This document shows positions 42,594-50,695 of a DNA stretch of 64,000 nucleotides, in pieces. Location of the stretch: the NCBI RefSeq assembly GCF_026341825.1, contig NZ_JAPENY010000001.1, positions 4,092,001 through 4,156,000 on the forward strand, given 5' to 3'. Position numbers and translations under genes: made by a program. The DNA is from Streptomyces sp. NBC_00620 (GTDB lineage Bacteria; Actinomycetota; Actinomycetes; Streptomycetales; Streptomycetaceae). The notes below the pieces were generated by a model, which was given only the letters and a program-made list of their open reading frames with translations, made no database searches and was not told the origin of the DNA. Each line of letters starts with the position of its first letter. The first letter of the stretch is position 1.

Positions 42594-43909
42594 AGCTGCT
42601 GCCTCTTGTTGCGGCCGCTGATCAGGAAGCCGACGCCGATACCGGCGACGAGACCGACGCCGACGATCCACCAGACGCCGAGCCCGTCGCTGTCGCTCTC
42701 CTCGTCGGCGCTGGGGGCGGTCGACTCCTCGGTCGATTCGGCGGCCGTCTGCGGCGCGGGACCCGTAGCGCCCAGCTGCTCGACGAGGTCCCGGCCGCCG
42801 AAGTCACGCGGATCGAAGCCGCTCGCCTGCGCGGCGAGGATCAGCTGCGCGTACGCGGCCGGTCCGCTCTGCGCGGCCCACTGCGCGGAGTTGCTCTCCA
42901 GCCAGCGCACCGAGTCGGCCGCCTTGTCGCCGTGACCGGCGGTGGTGAGCGCCACGACCGCGTCCGCGGTGTTGCCGAAGTCGGGCTGGTCCTCGGAGCC
43001 GGCCAGCGCCGACGTGAGGTACTTGTCCTTGGCGAGGGCCCCGACGAGGTACGCGGCGCCGTTCTGTGCGGCCTGCTCGGGGTCGACGCCGGCGGTGGTC
43101 TTGCACGAGGCGCCGTCGCCGGCCGGCTTCACGGCTTCGCCGGCGAAGCCCTTGCCGAGCGAGCCGGTCACGGCCGCCGCGGTCGCGTCGGCGTTCGCCG
43201 CGAGCTTCCCCTTCTTGTCCGGCTGGTAGGCGAACGCGCCGCCGCCGTCCGCGTCGCAGGGAATCGACAGCTCCGCCAGGGCGTCGTACGGAGACTCGCG
43301 ACCCTTCGAGGTCACGTCCAAGGGCTTCTCGCCCGTCGCGGCCAGCGCCCCGATCACCACGGACGTGGAGTTCGCGTCGCTCGCCCCGCCCGCGACGTAT
43401 CCCCACCCGCCGTCCGTGTTCTGCACGGACTTCAGCCAGGCGACGGCCTTGCCCGTCTCGGAGTCGTGCCCGCCGAGGGCGGCGAGGGCCTGAACGGCGG
43501 CCGCCGTGTTGTTGGTGTCGACCATCGTCTTGGCGTCGCACTTGGCGGTGGCGTCGGCGCGGTACGGAGCGAACCCTCCGTCCGCGCACTGCTGCCCGGT
43601 CAGCCAGTCGACGGCCTTGGCCGCGGGCTTCACCCCCACGGTGTGCTGGGCGAGCAGCGCCAGCGACTGGCGCCAGACGCCGTCGTAGGTGGGGTCGGTG
43701 GAGCCGTACAGACCGGACGGGAAGGCCTGGGAGGGGGAGGCGGAAGGGGACGCGTCGTCGGCCAGGGCGGCCGGCGCGACGGCCGTACCGATCACGGCGG
43801 TGGCGGCCGATACCGCGGCCACCATCGCGGCACGTACCGCGACGTGTGCCCTGCCGTGTGCCGTGGCGTGTACCGCGGCCTGTACCGCGGCGCTGCGGCG
43901 AACAAACAT
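42590..43909 (-). CDS. Secreted toroid-fold (prenyltransferase/squalene-oxidase repeat) protein
   Basis: A 439-residue exported protein directly under the cobalamin riboswitch. A signal peptide (~1-50) is followed by alpha/alpha-toroid repeats: 'AVDWLTGQQCADGGFAPY', 'NTAAAVQALAALGG', 'AVAWLKSVQNTDGGWGYV', 'STSVVIGALAATGE' and 'ADAVVALTTAGHGD'. A Ser/Glu-rich linker and a C-terminal membrane anchor 'WWIVGVGLVAGIGVGFLISG' follow. The repeats resemble squalene cyclases, but the catalytic Asp-rich motifs are absent and the protein is extracellular. Intrinsic factor and transcobalamin use the same alpha6/alpha6 fold to bind B12, so a surface cobalamin receptor is my preferred reading. The ATG at 43909 has AGGGGAGAG upstream. 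Confidence 0.78.
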   Translation of the reverse strand: MFVRRSAAVQAAVHATAHGRAHVAVRAAMVAAVSAATAVIGTAVAPAALADDASPSASPSQAFPSGLYGSTDPTYDGVWRQSLALLAQHTVGVKPAAKAVDWLTGQQCADGGFAPYRADATAKCDAKTMVDTNNTAAAVQALAALGGHDSETGKAVAWLKSVQNTDGGWGYVAGGASDANSTSVVIGALAATGEKPLDVTSKGRESPYDALAELSIPCDADGGGAFAYQPDKKGKLAANADATAAAVTGSLGKGFAGEAVKPAGDGASCKTTAGVDPEQAAQNGAAYLVGALAKDKYLTSALAGSEDQPDFGNTADAVVALTTAGHGDKAADSVRWLESNSAQWAAQSGPAAYAQLILAAQASGFDPRDFGGRDLVEQLGATGPAPQTAAESTEESTAPSADEESDSDGLGVWWIVGVGLVAGIGVGFLISGRNKRQQL

Positions 43910-43929
43910 GACTCTCCCCTGTGGGGGAT

Positions 43930-44165
43930 CCGGGCAGCACCGGGCACGCTGGAGTATCCGGGCGGCTCCGGCCCCGTATGCCTCGACGGTGCCTGCCACC
44001 GGCGGACTGCCGATGGCGCGAGCCGGTCACGTCCCGGACGTGGCGATCCGGCTCACCACCTGTCCAAGCCGTTCAGGCTGCTCAAGTGGCTCACGGTTGC
44101 GGGTCAGCGCCGGATTTGCACCGGCTTCCCCCCGTACGGGTGTGATGACGACGCGTTCACTCTAC
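43930..44165 (-). promoter_or_regulatory. Cobalamin (B12) riboswitch
   Basis: On the minus strand the leader contains the canonical core: GGGGGAAGCCGGTGCAAATC, then CCGGCGCTGACCCGCAACCG (44095-44137), and distally the B12-type 3' element with GCCGCCCGGATACTCCAGC near 43951-43970. Several GC stems lie between. It ends about 20-40 nt before the ATG at 43909, consistent with translational control by ribosome-site sequestration. In cobalamin-riboswitch genes the element represses expression when the vitamin is abundant. Confidence 0.88.
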
Positions 44166-44220
44166 CGGCCCATGGGAGAGCCGCTGAGGGCCGCCTGTGA
44201 GCCCCGGGTAGGTTCGGGCC

Positions 44221-44904
44221 ATGAGGACGACGGGGAGACTGCTCGGCTCGGGGCGTACGGCGGACGTCTACGAGATAGACGCCGCGTGGGTGCTGCGGCG
44301 GGACCGCGAGGGGTGGGGCGACGCCACCGCCGAGGCCGCGGTGATGGAACACGTACGAGGTCACGGTTTTCCGGTGCCGGGTGTGCGGCTTGCGACCCGT
44401 ACCGACCTGGTGATGGAGCGGCTGTCCGGGCCGACCATGCTGGAGGCGTTCGGAGTGGGGCTGCTCGGCCCCCGGGAAGCCGGCGTCATCCTCGCCGGGC
44501 TGCTGCGCGCGCTGCACGCCGTGCCCGCCCGGCTCTCCGCCGACCCCGCCGTGCGCGTCCTGCACCTGGACCTTCACCCCGACAACGTGATGCTCACCCC
44601 CGAGGGCCCGAAGGTCATCGACTGGGCCAACACCGAGGAGGGCCCGCCCGGACTCGACTGGGGCATGTCCGCCGTGATCCTCGCCCAGGTCGCCGTCGGC
44701 GGCGAACTCCACGCGGAGGTGGCTCGTGATGCGCTGGCCGCGATGCTCGGGGACGGCACACCCGGCGTGACCGACGCCGGCCTCGCGGAGGCGAGGCGGC
44801 GACGGGCGGCCAATCCGACGATGAGCGAGGCGGAGGTCCAAGTCCTGGGGGATGCCGAGGAGTTGATCCGCGGGCTGCTGCCGCCCCAGGTGCTCAGGCC
44901 TTGA
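44221..44904 (+). CDS. Aminoglycoside phosphotransferase-like kinase
   Basis: A 227-residue protein-kinase-like fold enzyme. The N-lobe Gly loop is 'RLLGSGRTADVYEID', the catalytic loop 'LHLDLHPDNVML' and the metal-binding Asp is in 'KVIDWANTEEG'. The family (APH/ChoK-like) phosphorylates small-molecule hydroxyls; members like this are often of unknown substrate and need not confer resistance. The ATG at 44221 begins 55 bp from the outer edge of the divergent B12 riboswitch. Its TGA is the first part of a 12-bp tandem repeat. Confidence 0.85.
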   Translation: MRTTGRLLGSGRTADVYEIDAAWVLRRDREGWGDATAEAAVMEHVRGHGFPVPGVRLATRTDLVMERLSGPTMLEAFGVGLLGPREAGVILAGLLRALHAVPARLSADPAVRVLHLDLHPDNVMLTPEGPKVIDWANTEEGPPGLDWGMSAVILAQVAVGGELHAEVARDALAAMLGDGTPGVTDAGLAEARRRRAANPTMSEAEVQVLGDAEELIRGLLPPQVLRP

Positions 44905-44977
44905 ACCGGTTCTTGAAGCGGCCCTTGGATCAGTCCTTGAACCGGCCCCTGAACCGGCCCATGAATCAGTCCTTGAA
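44901..44977. repeat. Six in-register 12-bp units spanning two stop codons
   Basis: Units of the form TTGAACCGGCCC run from 44901 to 44972 with a partial seventh. The first unit contains the TGA of the phosphotransferase gene. Read on the minus strand, the array is a repetition of the last codons and stop of the SDR gene (FKD-stop, then further FK/RF codons and a second stop). Confidence 0.8.
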
Positions 44978-45853
44978 GTAGTGGGCTTCCTCAAGGTCCG
45001 CGATGAGCCCGGGCTGTACGGGCTGCCATCCCAGCTGCTTTCGCGTCAGGGCGCTCGACGCGGGGACATCCAGCGCCAGGATGGCTCCGAGCCAGCCGAA
45101 GTGGTCCGCCGTCTCCTCGCGGGAAACGGCGGTCACCGGCAGTTTCAGCTGCTGCCCGACGACGTCGGCGATGTCGCGGACCGGTATCCCTTCCTCGCCG
45201 ACCCCGTGCAGTCGTGTGCCCGCCGGCGCCGCTTCCAGAGCCAGCCGGAACAGGTGCGCGGCGTCGAGCCGGTGCACGGCGGGCCAGCGGTTGGAACCGT
45301 CGCCCGGGTAGGCCGAAACACCCTTGGTCCGGGCGATGTCGATGATCATCGGGATGAAACCGTGATCACCTTCGCCGTGCACCGTCGGCGGGAGCCGCAC
45401 CGCCGAGACGCGCACACCGCGCTCGGCGAACGGCAGCGCCGTCTGCTCCGAGACCCGGGGCACCACGGTCGCCTCGGGCACACCGTCCTCCTCCGTCACG
45501 AGACGGCCGGGTGCGAACGCGGTCCCGGAGGCGACGACGAAGGGCCGGCCTGTTCCAGTGAGCGCCTCGCCGAGCGTCTCGATGGCACGCTGATCCGTCC
45601 GGGCGGCGTTCGCGAAGTCGGTGAAGTCGTGGACGAACGCGGTGTGGATCACCCCGTCCGCCGCCACCGCTCCGGCGCGCAGGCTGTCGAGGTCGTCCAG
45701 AGCGCCGCGGTGCACCTCGGCCCCCGCGGCGGTCAGTGACGCGGCGGACTTGTCCGAGCGGGCGAGGCCGAGTACCTGATGCCCGGCGTCGATGAGCTCG
45801 CGGACGACGGCGCTACCGATGAATCCGGTCGCGCCGGTGACGAACACGCGCAT
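44966..45853 (-). CDS. NAD(P)-dependent extended short-chain dehydrogenase/epimerase
   Basis: A 295-residue atypical/extended SDR. The Rossmann motif is 'VFVTGATGFIGSAVVREL'; the catalytic Tyr/Lys pair of classical SDRs is not obvious, as in the NmrA/WcaG-like groups. Other marks are 'GVIHTAFVHDF', 'FVVASGTAFAP' and 'NRWPAVHRLDAAHLFRLALE'. The substrate is unknown. The ATG at 45853 follows a weak AAGGAG (on the minus strand TAAGGAGCGCACC). It ends inside a 12-bp tandem array and starts near another repeat. Confidence 0.85.
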   Translation of the reverse strand: MRVFVTGATGFIGSAVVRELIDAGHQVLGLARSDKSAASLTAAGAEVHRGALDDLDSLRAGAVAADGVIHTAFVHDFTDFANAARTDQRAIETLGEALTGTGRPFVVASGTAFAPGRLVTEEDGVPEATVVPRVSEQTALPFAERGVRVSAVRLPPTVHGEGDHGFIPMIIDIARTKGVSAYPGDGSNRWPAVHRLDAAHLFRLALEAAPAGTRLHGVGEEGIPVRDIADVVGQQLKLPVTAVSREETADHFGWLGAILALDVPASSALTRKQLGWQPVQPGLIADLEEAHYFKD

Positions 45854-45877
45854 GGTGCGCTCCTTACGGCATGCCAC

Positions 45878-45930
45878 TTATGGCTTGCGAGTCATGGCTT
45901 GCGGCTTGCGGGTTATGGCTTGCGGGTTAT
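45878..45930. repeat. Imperfect 14-bp tandem repeat
   Basis: TTATGGCTTGCGGG-type units (for example 45878-45891 and 45913-45926) with an intervening expanded copy lie just upstream of the SDR start, in its leader. Confidence 0.65.
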
Positions 45931-46031
45931 GTCCAGGACTCTGCGCGTGCCGAGGGTTCCGCGTCCAAGGCCTGTTCCGTATGAGGCGATACGAACCAGG
46001 CATCACCCCAGTTCAGAGCGCATGCATGGGT

Positions 46032-46059
46032 CTGACCGGTGAACGGAGGCGGATACTAT
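46032..46059 (+). promoter_or_regulatory. Probable leaderless promoter of the LysR gene
   Basis: CTGACC (46032-46037), a 16-bp spacer and TACTAT (46054-46059) end six bases before the ATG at 46066. No ribosome site lies at a suitable distance, so transcription probably begins at the start codon. Confidence 0.5.
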
Positions 46060-46065
46060 CCGGGT

Positions 46066-46974
46066 ATGACCGACTCGTCGCAGTCTCCGCCGGACCTCGA
46101 TCTGCGGCTGGTGCGGTACTTCACCGTCGTCGCCGAGCACCTGCACTTCGGCCGTGCCGCCGAGGTCCTCCACATCAATCAGCCGTCCCTGAGCCGGCAG
46201 ATCCGCCGCCTGGAGCAGCAGTTGGGCGCCCGGCTCCTCGACCGCACCTCGCAGGGCAGCCGGCTCACCGAGGCCGGGGAAGTCTTCCTGCCCCGGGCCA
46301 AGGCGCTGCTGCGGTCCGCCGCCCAGGCCGCGGCCCACACCCGTGCGGCCGCCGAGCCCAGCCGGATCACCATCGGGTACACGATGGGCATCATCGTCAC
46401 CCCGGCGGTGCGCGCACTGCGGCGCCGGCACCGGGACGCCGACGTACAGGCCCTGCACGTGGCGTGGAACGAACGGCGCGGATGCCTGCTCGATCGCCGA
46501 GTGGACGCGCTGGTGACCCGACTGCCGTTTCCGACCGACCAGTTGAACGTGACGGTCCTCTACGACGAGCCCCGAGGGTTGCTCATGCCCGTCGGACACC
46601 GCCTGGCAGGCAAGGAGTCCGTCACCCTCGACGACATCGCCGACGAACCCCTGCTCCGCGTGCCCGACGCGGACTGGAACGCCTTCTGGCGCATCGACCC
46701 CCGGCCCGACGGAAGCCGGGCACCCGACGGACCCCTCGTCGAGGACTTCGAGAACAAGCTCGAACTCATCGCCGACGGCCAGGCCATGACCATCATCCCG
46801 GCCACCGCCGCGGGCGGCCACCGCCCCGACCTCACCATGGTCCCCCTGCACGGCGTCGAGCCGAGCCACGTCGTCCTGGCGACCCGCGCCGACGACCGCA
46901 GCCGCCTCGTGGCGGACTTCCGCACGTGCGCCCAGAGTCAACTCGACGGCCCGAGCGGGGGCCTTGACCACTGA
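46066..46974 (+). CDS. LysR-family transcriptional regulator
   Basis: A 302-residue LysR regulator. The winged HTH is 'RLVRYFTVVAEHLHFGRAAEVLHINQPSLSRQIRRLEQQ' (residues ~13-52, given here in family order), followed by the linker helix 'RTSQGSRLTEAGEVFLPRAK' and a periplasmic-binding-like effector domain ('ITIGYTMGIIVTP', 'LPFPTDQLNVTVLYDEPRG', 'HRLAGKESVTLDDIADEPLL'). It probably controls the divergent SDR at 44966, the usual LysR arrangement. A GTG at 46039 is an alternative start. The inducer is unknown. Confidence 0.88.
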   Translation: MTDSSQSPPDLDLRLVRYFTVVAEHLHFGRAAEVLHINQPSLSRQIRRLEQQLGARLLDRTSQGSRLTEAGEVFLPRAKALLRSAAQAAAHTRAAAEPSRITIGYTMGIIVTPAVRALRRRHRDADVQALHVAWNERRGCLLDRRVDALVTRLPFPTDQLNVTVLYDEPRGLLMPVGHRLAGKESVTLDDIADEPLLRVPDADWNAFWRIDPRPDGSRAPDGPLVEDFENKLELIADGQAMTIIPATAAGGHRPDLTMVPLHGVEPSHVVLATRADDRSRLVADFRTCAQSQLDGPSGGLDH

Positions 46975-47003
46975 CTTCGGTCAGGACCGGCTCGTACGCC
47001 ACC

Positions 47004-48299
47004 TCACGGCACGCGTACCGGGATCGTCGATGCCGCCGGCTGGCACAGGACGAGGGCCAGGTCGTCGGTGAGGGTGGTGCCGGTGTGGGCGGTCAGGCGG
47101 GTGTAGAGGGTGTGGAGGGCCTCTTGGGGGAGGGGTTCACGCAGGGCCAGGGCGGCTTCGCCCAGGACGGGGAAGGGGGTGCCTTCCGGGTCGCGGGCCT
47201 CGGTCAGGCCGTCGGTGTAGAGGAGGAGGCGGTCGCCGGGCTGGAGGCGTACGCGGTACTGGCGGGGCTCCGGGCGCAGGCCCAACGGCGGTGTGGGGAC
47301 CAGGGGTTCGAGGAACTCGACGCGGTGGCCGGAGCGCAGGGGCGGCGGGTGACCGCAGTTGACGAGGCGAACCTCGCCGGGCGCGAACTCGGCGAACACG
47401 GCGGTGACGAAGTCCTCGGGGCCCAGCTCCGGGGTGAGGCGGGCGTCCAGGGCGCCGACCAGGGCGGTCAGAGTGGGCGCGGTGTAGGCGAGTTCACGGA
47501 AGCCCGCGATCGTCTCGGCGGTCAGCCGGACGGCGTCGAGACCGTGACCGCGTACGTCACCGACGAGGACGCGCAGTCCGTACGGTGTCACCGCGACGTC
47601 GTACAGATCGCCGCCGACGGTCGACTCGCGGGCGGCGCAGTGGTACCGGGTGTGCACCTGAGTGCCGTCGAGGGTGCGGGAGATGGGCCGCAGGATCGCC
47701 TCCTGGGTGATCCGGGCCACCTCCCGGGTCTGGGCCAGCGTCATGGTGAGACGCTCGCGCTGCCGGGCCGCGTACACGGTGAGGGCGCAGCCGAGCAGCA
47801 GTCCGCTCCACTGCACGCCGAAATCGAGACCCGGCACCGAACCGTCACCGATCCCCATCGCCAGGCCCAGCGCCGCCGACCAGCAGCAGACCACCACGGT
47901 GTGCCGCACCCCGAAACTGACGCACGCGAGCAGCGGGCCGATCAACAGCAGCGTGACGAGTGGCGGCACCCGGGAGACGAGCAGATCCGGCACGGCGATC
48001 AGTAGACAGGCAATCAGCGGGGCCGGCAGCAGCCACCGGGCCCGCCACTCCGCCGCGAGCGGCACCGACAGCCGTCGCCGCGCCCGGTTCTTGAAGCCCG
48101 ACGCCCGGTTCTCGACGCCCGGCCAGGTCGGCAGCCGACGCCGCGCCCGTTTCTCGATGTCCAGCTGGGTAGGCAGCCGTCTCCGCGCCGGTCTCTCGAT
48201 GCCCGGCTGGGCCGGCAGCATTCGCGCCGGCCTCGTGGCGTCCCCGGGCCAACTCTCGTCGCCCCCATCGCCTTCACCGCCTCCGCCCGTGGCGGCCAT
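47004..48299 (-). CDS. Membrane PP2C/SpoIIE-type serine phosphatase
   Basis: A 431-residue protein. The first ~85 residues are a Pro/Arg-rich tail built from a repeated ~16-residue unit ('ERPARRRLPTQLDIE', 'KRARRRLPTWPGVE', 'KNRARRRLSVPLA'). Then come about five membrane helices ('ACLLIAVPDLLV', 'VTLLLIGPLLACVSFGV') and a SpoIIE/PP2C domain with metal-binding motifs 'VGGDLYDVAVTPYG', 'VLVGDVRGHGLDAVRL' and 'LTDDLALVL'. Such enzymes dephosphorylate anti-anti-sigma factors and would counter RsbW-like kinases. The ATG at 48299 follows GAGGAACGG; a GTG at 48347 is also in frame. Confidence 0.85.
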   Translation of the reverse strand: MAATGGGGEGDGGDESWPGDATRPARMLPAQPGIERPARRRLPTQLDIEKRARRRLPTWPGVENRASGFKNRARRRLSVPLAAEWRARWLLPAPLIACLLIAVPDLLVSRVPPLVTLLLIGPLLACVSFGVRHTVVVCCWSAALGLAMGIGDGSVPGLDFGVQWSGLLLGCALTVYAARQRERLTMTLAQTREVARITQEAILRPISRTLDGTQVHTRYHCAARESTVGGDLYDVAVTPYGLRVLVGDVRGHGLDAVRLTAETIAGFRELAYTAPTLTALVGALDARLTPELGPEDFVTAVFAEFAPGEVRLVNCGHPPPLRSGHRVEFLEPLVPTPPLGLRPEPRQYRVRLQPGDRLLLYTDGLTEARDPEGTPFPVLGEAALALREPLPQEALHTLYTRLTAHTGTTLTDDLALVLCQPAASTIPVRVP

Positions 48300-48493
48300 C
48301 CGTTCCTCAGCTCCCTCTCGCCCGTCACTCACTCGCCCGACAATCACCGAATATCGCCCTCCCCCACCTCACCAACAGGGAGTTGATCGCATCTCGTCGA
48401 AAGGTGCCCGGAAGTGATGGGGCTCTGTCGCCTTTCTGTCCGAGTTGTCGGACAGTGGCAACGCGTGAGCATCGCCGGGTCAGACTGGTCGGT

Positions 48494-50626
48494 GTGTCCG
48501 ACGAGACGAGCGCGGGGCGAAAGCGGGTTCAGTCCGGGGCGAGCGGGAGCGGTGGTCGTCCGGGAGGCCCCGGCCGTCCCGGCAATCTGCTTCCGGAGAC
48601 GCGGAGTTTCGTCGGGCGAGGTGAGGAACTCGCCTGGCTGGACGGGGAGTTGGACCCCGGAGTCGGTATCGGTCGGCTTGTGAGCCTCGTCGGGGTCGGC
48701 GGGGTCGGCAAGACACGGCTTGCGGCACGGGCCGCCGCCCGGGTCCGGGACGCCTACCCCGACGGCGTATGGCTGGTGGAGCTCTCCGCACTGCACACCG
48801 CGGGGCTGGTGGGCCTGGCCGTCGTGGAGGCGCTGCGGCTCGCGGACCAGTCGACGGGACCGGTCACCGAGGTGGTGGCCGAATGGGCCAAGGGCAAGCG
48901 GCTGCTGCTGATCCTCGACTCCTGCGAACACGTGCTCGCGGACTGCGTGGCGCTCGCCGAGACCCTGCTGCCGGTCCTGCCGGGGCTGCGCATCCTCGTC
49001 ACCAGCCGGGAGCAGCTCGGCCTGCCGGGCGAGCGCGTCCTGCACGTGGATCCGCTGCCCGTCGCCGACGACGCGGTGGCCCTGTTCGCCGAACGCGCGG
49101 CCGCCGCCACCGGATTCGCCCTCGACGACACCAACCGCCCCGCGGTGGAAGCCGTCTGCCGCCACCTCGACGGCATCCCGCTCGCCATCGAACTCGCGGC
49201 CGTCCGCCTCTCGGAACTCACCCTGGCCGAACTCCACGGCCGCCTCGGCGAACACCTCCCCTCCCGGCTCGACCTGCTCACCTCCCCGCAGGCCGCGGGA
49301 CCCCCGCGCCACCACACCCTCCGTACGGCCATCGGCTGGAGCCACGAGCTGTGCGCACCGCTGGAACGGCTGCTCTGGGCCCGCCTCTCGGTGTTCGCAG
49401 GCGGCTTCTGCCTGAACGCCGCCGAGGAGGTCTGCGCGGGCGGCCCGCTGCCCGCCGGGCGGATCGCCGGACTGCTCGCCCGGCTCGTCGAGCAGTCCAT
49501 CGTGCGACGCCACCGCACCGACCCGGCCCGCTTCCAATTCCTCGACACCGTAAGGGAGTTCGGCGCCGACTGGCTGCGCGCGCTCGGCGAGGAGAAGGCC
49601 GTACGCCTGCGCCACCGTGACCACTACCGGCACCTGGCCCGCGAGGGCTGCGCCGAGTGGAACACCGGACGCCAGGCCGCCTGGTGCGAGCGCGTCCTCA
49701 CCGAACACGCCAACTTCCGCGCCGCCATGGACTGCGCGCTCACCGAACCCGACAGCCGAGTCGCCCTCGCCATGGCGGCCGACGCCGGTTTCCTCTGGCG
49801 GCACTGCGGCTATCTGCGCGACGCCCAGCACTGCCTGGACCTGGTGCTCGCCACCGACCCGGCCCCGGGACCCGACCGCACCCGCGCTCTGTGGGCACGC
49901 GGCGCGGTCGCGCTGCTCCAGGGCGACCTGGAGGTTGCGGCCGGCTGGGCGCAGCGGTGTACGGAGGCCGCCGAGGCGCAGGGCGATCCGGTGGCGGTGG
50001 TGGCCGCGGCGTATGTCGGGGGCGGCCAACTGGCCCTGAGCGGACGGCTGTCCGAGGCGATCGACCTGTTGTGCCGCACTCCCCGGCTGCCCGTCCGGGA
50101 GGACGCGTACGGCGCCGCCCAGCTCCAGGTCCGCGTGGCGCTCTCCTTCGCACACATGCTGCGCGGCGACCACGGCAGGGCGCGTGTGGTGGCCGAGGAG
50201 GTGCACGAGGCAAGCGTGAAGTGCGGTGAGTCGTGGGCGGGCGCCTTCGCCGACGGCATCGTCGCCCAGGCGGACCTGGCCCAAGGTGACGTCCGCGCGG
50301 CGGTCGCCAACGCCCGCACCGCCCTGGCCGGACACACCCTGATGCACAACACGGTCGGCGCGGCCATGGCCCTCGACGTCCTCGCCGCCGCGGTCGTCGC
50401 GGCCGGCGACGGCCACCGGGCCGCCCGCCTCCTCGGCATCGGCGAACGCGTCTGGGAACTCACCGGCCGCGCCCAGATGGACTCACCCGACCTCATCGCC
50501 ACCCGCCGCTCCCACGAACTCCGCGTCCGCGACGAGATCGGCGACCTGGCTTATGAGAAGGCGTACGAGGAGGGGCACACCATGCCGTACGAGGAGGGCC
50601 TCGACTACGCGGCCCACGGTCGCTGA
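48494..50626 (+). CDS. NB-ARC-like ATPase with helical repeats
   Basis: A ~710-residue cytoplasmic STAND-type ATPase. Walker A is 'LVGVGGVGKTRLAARAA', Walker B 'RLLLILDSCEHVLADC', the sensor 'LRILVTSREQLGLPGE' and the winged-helix part 'GIPLAIELAAVRL'. From ~400 onward are TPR-like helical repeats ('RALWARGAVALLQGDLEVAAGWA', 'LSFAHMLRGDHGRARVVAEEV'). This is the architecture of AfsR/SARP- or LuxR-type large regulators, but neither an N-terminal SARP nor a C-terminal LuxR HTH is present. It ends 'TMPYEEGLDYAA', the usual end of this subgroup. The start is uncertain: the GTG at 48494 matches the family but has no clear ribosome site. Confidence 0.83.
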   Translation: MSDETSAGRKRVQSGASGSGGRPGGPGRPGNLLPETRSFVGRGEELAWLDGELDPGVGIGRLVSLVGVGGVGKTRLAARAAARVRDAYPDGVWLVELSALHTAGLVGLAVVEALRLADQSTGPVTEVVAEWAKGKRLLLILDSCEHVLADCVALAETLLPVLPGLRILVTSREQLGLPGERVLHVDPLPVADDAVALFAERAAAATGFALDDTNRPAVEAVCRHLDGIPLAIELAAVRLSELTLAELHGRLGEHLPSRLDLLTSPQAAGPPRHHTLRTAIGWSHELCAPLERLLWARLSVFAGGFCLNAAEEVCAGGPLPAGRIAGLLARLVEQSIVRRHRTDPARFQFLDTVREFGADWLRALGEEKAVRLRHRDHYRHLAREGCAEWNTGRQAAWCERVLTEHANFRAAMDCALTEPDSRVALAMAADAGFLWRHCGYLRDAQHCLDLVLATDPAPGPDRTRALWARGAVALLQGDLEVAAGWAQRCTEAAEAQGDPVAVVAAAYVGGGQLALSGRLSEAIDLLCRTPRLPVREDAYGAAQLQVRVALSFAHMLRGDHGRARVVAEEVHEASVKCGESWAGAFADGIVAQADLAQGDVRAAVANARTALAGHTLMHNTVGAAMALDVLAAAVVAAGDGHRAARLLGIGERVWELTGRAQMDSPDLIATRRSHELRVRDEIGDLAYEKAYEEGHTMPYEEGLDYAAHGR

Positions 50627-50695
50627 CGGGCCGGGACGGGGCCGGTGCCGCGGCCCGCGAAGGCCGGTGGCTACGGCGACGTACGACACCGGTGG

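Noticed and set aside
44221..44904. Aminoglycoside resistance gene
   Set aside because: Only the general APH fold is evident; many Streptomyces members of this size have unrelated substrates.
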